Part shown: positions 19,556 to 23,772 of the stretch, piece after piece
Numbering within the stretch: position 1 is the stretch's first letter
How the letters are laid out: every line of letters starts with the position of its first letter
Assembly (NCBI GenBank): GCA_038526245.1
Contig: JBCBGZ010000040.1
Coordinates: forward strand, 1-23,772
Origin: UBA5336 sp038526245
Lineage (GTDB): Bacteria > Pseudomonadota > Alphaproteobacteria > Caulobacterales > Hyphomonadaceae
Direction: 5' to 3'
Length of the DNA stretch: 23,772 bases
Notes under the pieces: model-generated
Told to the model about the DNA's origin: nothing
Databases searched by the model: none
The model's input: the letters and a program-made list of their open reading frames with translations, nothing else
Program-made: the position numbers and the translations under genes

Positions 19556-21718
19556 CTAGTTTCCGAATTGATAGGACGCAGCGATCTTGATGTTCTGCCC
19601 CGGCTCTGACACGCCCGCGAACACGCGGTCGTAATCATGGTCGAGGACGTTATCGATTCCCACATCAAAGCGCAGGCCTTCCGCGAATTCTGGACGCCAG
19701 GACGCATAGAGATCCAGCACCACGTAACCGGCCCGTTCGTCTGCGATCACAAAACCGCCCATGCCGTCTGAATCCCGGCGTTCGAATTCGTCTGCCATTT
19801 GAATACGTGTGCCGAAGCGTGCCCGCCATTCCGGGACTTTCAGCCCCACATTCAGAGCCAGGCGATCCGGTGTGAGGGACCCTAGGTCCGAGCCATCGGA
19901 AAGATCTGTGCCGTCGATCGAAGAGTAGCTGGCGGTGGCAAACCAACGCTCTGAATCATAGTGCAGTTCGCCTTCCCAGCCTTCCAATTCCGCTTCGGCG
20001 ACATTGGCCGATTCCGATGTGCCAGCGGTGCAGGGCTGGAACATGGGCGGGGCAAAACAGGTCGGATCAAAGGCGAAGTTGACGCTCAAATTGATGAGGT
20101 CTTCCGCTTCGGTTTCGAAGTAGCTGATCTTGGCCTGCAGGCGATCATCGCTGGTGAAGATGTCTGCGAAATCGATACCAGCGCCGAACTCGAACGTCTG
20201 TGTTTCTTCAGGTACCAGGTCCGGGTTCGGAATGAAGTTGTTATTGACGAAGACAAACTGAAACATGGCTGGGTCGAACAAAACGGGGTGCGGCACGGGG
20301 AAGTGAACACCATCCAGGTAAAGCTCGTTGATCGACGGAGCGCGGAAGCCTTCAGAATAGGAGCCGAACACACGCAGCCATGGCACGGCGTCCGGCCCGA
20401 AGCTGGCGGCGAAGCGCGGCGAAACGGCATCGTCTGAGTTTTCTTCGCCGGGCGCGATGGACGACGAGCTTTCAAATTCATCGAAGCGCACGCTCGGGAT
20501 CAGAAGCAGTTCGCCCGCGCCGGTTTCCACAACCGCTTCGACCTGGGCAAACAGCCCCATGAACTCGCTTTCGCCGTTTGGAACGCCGCCGCGCACACCA
20601 TCTGCGGTTTGATCATCGATGCCGACCTGTTCGTCCTTATACCAATCGCCGCCCACTGTGAGCGTGGTGTCAAAGGCGCCAACCATGAACCGCGACGCAT
20701 TGCGAGCACTGAAACCTGTAGTTTCGATCTCCCGAACTGTGGTTCTGGGGATGGTCTGGTCGAATTCATCGACTTCACTGGTGGTTTGATACGCCGTCAG
20801 CGTGGCATCGAGCCAATCATTGCTGACCGGATTGAAATTGGCAGCCAGGCGGAACGTGTCTGTGGTGATGTCCTTTTCGACGTCGCGGTCGAGCGTGGAA
20901 TCGCCGGTTCCGAGGGTGCCCTGGCCATTATTGGGCTCGATCGCCGTGTTGGCAAACCGTTGCCACGACCCCTCAATCGTCAGCGCATCGGTGAAGGCGT
21001 AGCTGCCCTTCAAAAGGGCCGTTTCAATCTCATCATCGGAAGGCAAATCCGCACCGGAGCCAAGCGTGATGTCACCAGACTGGCGAATGCCGAAGCTGGC
21101 CAACCCATCGAAACCATTTTGGCGCGTGAATGCTGTGACAGAGGCCAGAGCCTCTTCATTTACGCTCTGATAGCCAAGGCGGAACCGCGCGCCCCAAGTC
21201 TCGTCATCGGCGAGCAAGTCATCAGCATCGACGCTTTCAAAGGCGAGCACGCCGCCCACGGCGCCCGAGCCGTAAAGCGCCGAGGCCGGCCCTCGGACGA
21301 CTTCCGCCGTGCCGATGAGTTCCGGGTCGACAAAGAACCGCCCATCATGGGCTGAGGTGAAGCTTTGGCGCGCCCCATCCAGCAGGATAAGCACGTTCTG
21401 ACCGGACAGGCCACGCAGGCTGGGCGCTTCACCTGTACGCCGCGGCCCGCCAGCAAAATCCAGTCCGGGCACATCGCGAAGGGCGTCAGAGATGGTCGAC
21501 GGCGCCAAGGTCTCTATGGCGTCCCGGTCAACGACTGTCACCTGGCCTGGATAGTCGAAAACCGGCAAAGGGTTCGAGGTCCCATAAACAGTCACGGTCT
21601 CTTCGCGCAGCTCTTCTTCCGAAGCGTCTTGCGCCGCCGCCGCCCCAACGGCCAGGGCCGCTGCTGATACCAGCATGACGGACTTGAGTGGCACTCTGCC
21701 TAGCTTCGCTCCGGACAT
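19556..21718 (-). CDS. TonB-dependent heme/hemoglobin-type receptor
   Basis: A 720-aa outer-membrane receptor. The signal peptide ends near residue 29 (AAAAQ). A TonB-box-like ETVTVYG follows at about 40-46. The plug has GRFFVDPELIGTAEVVRGP and ASALYGSGAVGGVLAF, the form typical of hemoglobin/transferrin/heme receptors. In the barrel, FRAP at 458-461 and NPDL at 498-501 form the FRAP/NPNL signature of heme receptors, with H472 and H477 between them where the heme-ligating His usually sits. The C-terminus ends SYQFGN. Two Cys near 555-565 (PTCFAPP...QPCTAG) could form an extracellular-loop disulfide. Fur-like sites lie upstream at 21747-21765. The ligand is most likely heme or a heme protein. 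Confidence 0.9.
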   Translation of the reverse strand: MSGAKLGRVPLKSVMLVSAAALAVGAAAAQDASEEELREETVTVYGTSNPLPVFDYPGQVTVVDRDAIETLAPSTISDALRDVPGLDFAGGPRRTGEAPSLRGLSGQNVLILLDGARQSFTSAHDGRFFVDPELIGTAEVVRGPASALYGSGAVGGVLAFESVDADDLLADDETWGARFRLGYQSVNEEALASVTAFTRQNGFDGLASFGIRQSGDITLGSGADLPSDDEIETALLKGSYAFTDALTIEGSWQRFANTAIEPNNGQGTLGTGDSTLDRDVEKDITTDTFRLAANFNPVSNDWLDATLTAYQTTSEVDEFDQTIPRTTVREIETTGFSARNASRFMVGAFDTTLTVGGDWYKDEQVGIDDQTADGVRGGVPNGESEFMGLFAQVEAVVETGAGELLLIPSVRFDEFESSSSIAPGEENSDDAVSPRFAASFGPDAVPWLRVFGSYSEGFRAPSINELYLDGVHFPVPHPVLFDPAMFQFVFVNNNFIPNPDLVPEETQTFEFGAGIDFADIFTSDDRLQAKISYFETEAEDLINLSVNFAFDPTCFAPPMFQPCTAGTSESANVAEAELEGWEGELHYDSERWFATASYSSIDGTDLSDGSDLGSLTPDRLALNVGLKVPEWRARFGTRIQMADEFERRDSDGMGGFVIADERAGYVVLDLYASWRPEFAEGLRFDVGIDNVLDHDYDRVFAGVSEPGQNIKIAASYQFGN

Positions 21719-21746
21719 ACGTATTTTCCCCGATACTCATAAGATT

Positions 21747-21765
21747 GAAAATCATTCTCATTAAT
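21747..21765. promoter_or_regulatory. Fur-box-like site for the heme-type receptor
   Basis: GAAAATCATTCTCATTAAT reads on the minus strand as ATTAATGAGAATGATTTTC, with the GAGAATGA core of Fur boxes. It lies 29-47 nt upstream of the receptor ATG at 21718, where it would cover the promoter. An overlapping CTCATTAATGAG palindrome is also present (21757-21768). Confidence 0.75.
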
Positions 21766-21792
21766 GAGAAACAGATTTCAACCTCGATTGCA

Positions 21793-21811
21793 AGTGAGAA
21801 TCATTCGCGCT
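21793..21811. promoter_or_regulatory. Fur-box-like site for the DUF6607/DUF4198 operon
   Basis: AGTGAGAATCATTCGCGCT contains GAGAATCATTC, a good Fur-like core. It lies about 45 nt upstream of the DUF6607 start and on the far side of the divergent promoter region from the receptor's own site. Confidence 0.65.
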
Positions 21812-21854
21812 AATGTAAATTGTAATGAGCAGTCTCAGACCGATGAGGGGATCA

Positions 21855-22907
21855 ATGACCAACCGCCGTTCAATCATTTTCAGCGCCGTCGCCGCATCAG
21901 CCGCGCTATTGTCGGCCTGCGTAACGCCGCCTGCCCAAATCAGCACCGCAGCAGTGACGCCAGCCCCCATTGAAGCCGTCGATACGGCCAAGTTTGAACA
22001 GGACCGTGCCTCCATCTTGGCCATGGCCGGAGATCACAAAGTTTCCTTCGACTTCACCGAAACCGTGTCCTTCGTTGAAGGCTATGAGTTGAAAGAACCC
22101 AAACTCTCAGGCGGGCATGAATCTGTGCGCGTTGTTGAAGATCGCGGCGATTTCATCAGCCTGCAGCACTTGCTCGTTGTCGGGCCCGACGATGCGCCAT
22201 TTGTGGTCAAACACTGGCGCCAGGACTGGCAGTATGAGCCAGCGCGCGTGCTGGTCTTCATCGGCGGCAACGCCTGGGAATGGCGCGACGTGCCAGAAGA
22301 GGAACGGGCGGGCACGTGGTCTCAAACCGTTTATCAGGTCGATGACGCCCCGCGCTACGGCGCGGTTGCTGAGTGGACCTATGAAGATGGGATTGCTGAA
22401 TGGACACCGGCCCAGGAATGGCGCCCTCTCCCGCGCCGGGACATGACCACGCGTGACGACTATCACGCTATTGATGCCGTGAACCGCCATGTCATCACGC
22501 CGTGGGGCTGGGTGCATGAGCAGGACAACTCCAAGCTGGTCTTGCACGGTGAGCCACATGCGCTGGTGCGGGAGATCGGGGTGAATACCTATAAGCGCTT
22601 CGACGCCTATCCGGTGAGCGCGGCCGATGACTACTGGACAGCTACAGAAGACTTCTGGGCCGGCGTGCGCGCCGAGTGGAACCGGATCGAGGCGGAGAAC
22701 GAGCGCTTTGCCATCACCATACAGGGGGAAACCGAAGCGCTTTACAATCCGCTTCTGGGGCTCGCCATCGGTGTTATGGACGGCGAGTTTGAGCTGGAGG
22801 AAGCCCTGATCGAGGCCCGTTCGGTCATCAACAGCTTCGTCACACCTGAAGTCGGCTTGCTCGCCGATCGTTTGCGCCCGTCAACCACGCTTGCCAGCCT
22901 AGACTAG
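21855..22907 (+). CDS. DUF6607 family lipoprotein
   Basis: A 350-aa lipoprotein; ATG 21855 is preferred over the earlier in-frame start because GAGGGG lies just upstream and it gives a clean signal with lipobox LSAC (C22). The domain from about 55 has features I associate with DUF6607: SFDFTETVSFVEGYELKEP, then RGDFISLQHLLVV and HWRQDWQY. Tryptophans are frequent (HWRQDW, AWEWRD, EWTYEDG, TPWGWVH). Members of this family are found beside TonB receptors; the biochemical role is not known to me. It is divergent from the heme-type receptor over two Fur-like sites and followed after 1 nt by the DUF4198 gene, so all three are probably co-regulated. Confidence 0.85.
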   Translation: MTNRRSIIFSAVAASAALLSACVTPPAQISTAAVTPAPIEAVDTAKFEQDRASILAMAGDHKVSFDFTETVSFVEGYELKEPKLSGGHESVRVVEDRGDFISLQHLLVVGPDDAPFVVKHWRQDWQYEPARVLVFIGGNAWEWRDVPEEERAGTWSQTVYQVDDAPRYGAVAEWTYEDGIAEWTPAQEWRPLPRRDMTTRDDYHAIDAVNRHVITPWGWVHEQDNSKLVLHGEPHALVREIGVNTYKRFDAYPVSAADDYWTATEDFWAGVRAEWNRIEAENERFAITIQGETEALYNPLLGLAIGVMDGEFELEEALIEARSVINSFVTPEVGLLADRLRPSTTLASLD

Positions 22908-22908
22908 A

Positions 22909-23700
22909 ATGCGCGCGCTCATTCTGTCGGTTGCCGCTTTGTCGTTTTCCACGGCGGCGGCAGCCGATACAGCCTATGTGAAGCCGTCCGATTTCTCACC
23001 CGAAACGGGTCAGACAATCTCTGTCGAAGTCGCGTTCAATGATTTCTGCTGCGAGCCGCGATACGCCGTGCGGACGGACACGTATGCGATGATTGGGCCA
23101 GACGGAGACGCGGTCGATCCGGATCGCGTAGAGACGTTTTCGACCGTCACAGTGCTGGAACACACCCTCACCCAAACTGGCACGTCTCGGATCACCACGG
23201 GCGAACGGCTTGGCCGAAAAGGCGAGTATGTGCTGCTCGACGGGACGTATCATCTCGTCAACAGCCCGGACGCAGAACCCATCGATATCCCGGAAGGCAC
23301 GCCTATTCTAACCTCACAGACCGCGACGGTTACGGACGCCTATGTGACGGTAGGCGCACCGGATTGGGGCGCCATTCGAACATCTGTTGGGCGCCTCGCA
23401 ATTGAACCGGCCATCCACCCCAGTCGGGTCAGAGTGGGGTTTCCCTTCATCGGGCGTCTCACTTTTGATGGGGAGCCCGTCCAAGGGCAAGACGTCATTC
23501 TCACCACCGAAGCCCAGCGATTGAGCGGTAAATTCGGATGGATGACCCAAACCGATGATGAGGGCCTGTTCACCATCATGCTAAACGATCCGGGTGTGTC
23601 CCTTTTGATGGTGAGACTTCAGGCTCCAGCGCCCGAAGGCGCCGAAACGGATATTCGAAGCTACACGACCGCGCTCACGCTGAACGTTTCAATGGATTGA
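22909..23700 (+). CDS. DUF4198-type periplasmic protein
   Basis: A 263-aa secreted protein; the signal peptide (1-19) ends in AAAA. The mature part is beta-rich: an N-terminal domain with a CC pair (FNDFCCEPRYAV), and a C-terminal Ig/carboxypeptidase-regulatory-like domain from about 165 (GRLTFDGEPVQGQDVILTT ... TDDEGLFTIMLNDPG), matching the DUF4198 pattern. Such proteins often accompany metal-uptake systems, including TonB-dependent ones, and may bind metal or assist the receptor. The start lies 1 nt after the DUF6607 stop, so the two form an operon. Confidence 0.82.
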   Translation: MRALILSVAALSFSTAAAADTAYVKPSDFSPETGQTISVEVAFNDFCCEPRYAVRTDTYAMIGPDGDAVDPDRVETFSTVTVLEHTLTQTGTSRITTGERLGRKGEYVLLDGTYHLVNSPDAEPIDIPEGTPILTSQTATVTDAYVTVGAPDWGAIRTSVGRLAIEPAIHPSRVRVGFPFIGRLTFDGEPVQGQDVILTTEAQRLSGKFGWMTQTDDEGLFTIMLNDPGVSLLMVRLQAPAPEGAETDIRSYTTALTLNVSMD

Positions 23701-23726
23701 ATTCCATAGGTCCAAAACGGAGCTGA

Positions 23727-23763
23727 AAGCGGACACTCATCTCACAAGACCGATTGTCCGCTT
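23727..23763. terminator. Inverted repeat after the DUF4198 gene
   Basis: AAGCGGACA (23727-23735) and TGTCCGCTT (23755-23763) form a perfect 9-bp inverted repeat with a 19-nt loop, 26 nt after the operon's last stop codon. It could be a factor-dependent terminator or a dispersed intergenic repeat; no T run follows. Confidence 0.45.
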
Positions 23764-23772
23764 ACGGCGAAT

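Noticed and set aside
20609..21355. 248-aa plus-strand frame opposite the heme-type receptor
   Set aside because: It is an antisense frame opened by GC-rich codon bias; the receptor on the minus strand has unambiguous motifs throughout.
1..23772. CRISPR arrays, IS elements, rRNA operons and further tRNAs
   Set aside because: No regularly spaced repeats, transposase motifs or rRNA sequence were seen on either strand apart from the partial tRNA at the left edge.

Overview
The window reads as alphaproteobacterial DNA. The evidence is GC-rich coding sequence in the iron region, two large TonB-dependent receptors, Fur-box-like sites, and a VirD2/MobC-type mobilisation module. The mix of PiuC-type hydroxylases, PepSY, DUF3325-like, DUF6607 and DUF4198 proteins suggests a marine Hyphomonadaceae/Caulobacterales-like bacterium. 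That placement is an inference and cannot be fixed from this sequence alone.

Left part (1-10692): the left end of an integrated mobilizable element. The window opens on the 3' half of a tRNA-Gly(GCC). A tyrosine integrase on the minus strand reads right through the antisense of that tRNA and leaves the window. Upstream of it are an excisionase-like HTH gene that overlaps the integrase start by 163 nt, a small unknown plus-strand gene, a VirD2-like relaxase and a MobC-type relaxosome protein. Then comes about 700 bp of non-coding DNA packed with inverted repeats and carrying a nic-like motif, a good oriT candidate. To its right, on the plus strand, are an unknown 413-aa protein with a ribbon-helix-helix-like tail and a pair of identical 18-bp palindromic sites. 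A tight run follows: a four-TM protein, two secreted small proteins, a single-TM protein and a VirD4/TraG-type coupling ATPase. The last four overlap at stop/start codons. All four proteins before the ATPase carry paired cysteines in the part predicted to be periplasmic. No VirB/Trb mating-pair genes are present, so within this window the element looks mobilizable (own relaxase, oriT and coupling protein) rather than self-conjugative.

Right part (10693-23700): an iron/heme acquisition region built from two related units. Each unit has a minus-strand PiuC-type Fe(II)/2-oxoglutarate hydroxylase, a divergent plus-strand lipoprotein with a Gly/Glu-rich linker, and a minus-strand operon containing a TonB receptor. 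Unit 1 (10985-about 17313) has the operon TonB receptor - DUF3325-like - small 3-TM protein - PepSY/PiuB-like ferric-reductase-type membrane protein. Unit 2 (17665-21718) has a heme/hemoglobin-type TonB receptor followed by a 65-aa protein. A divergent DUF6607 lipoprotein / DUF4198 pair closes the region. Fur-box-like palindromes sit in all four promoter regions, so iron repression of the whole set is likely.

The relationship of the two halves is open. No second copy of the tRNA 3' end was found anywhere in the window. Either the iron region is cargo of the element, whose right end lies beyond 23772, or the right att site has decayed and the iron region is resident chromosome.
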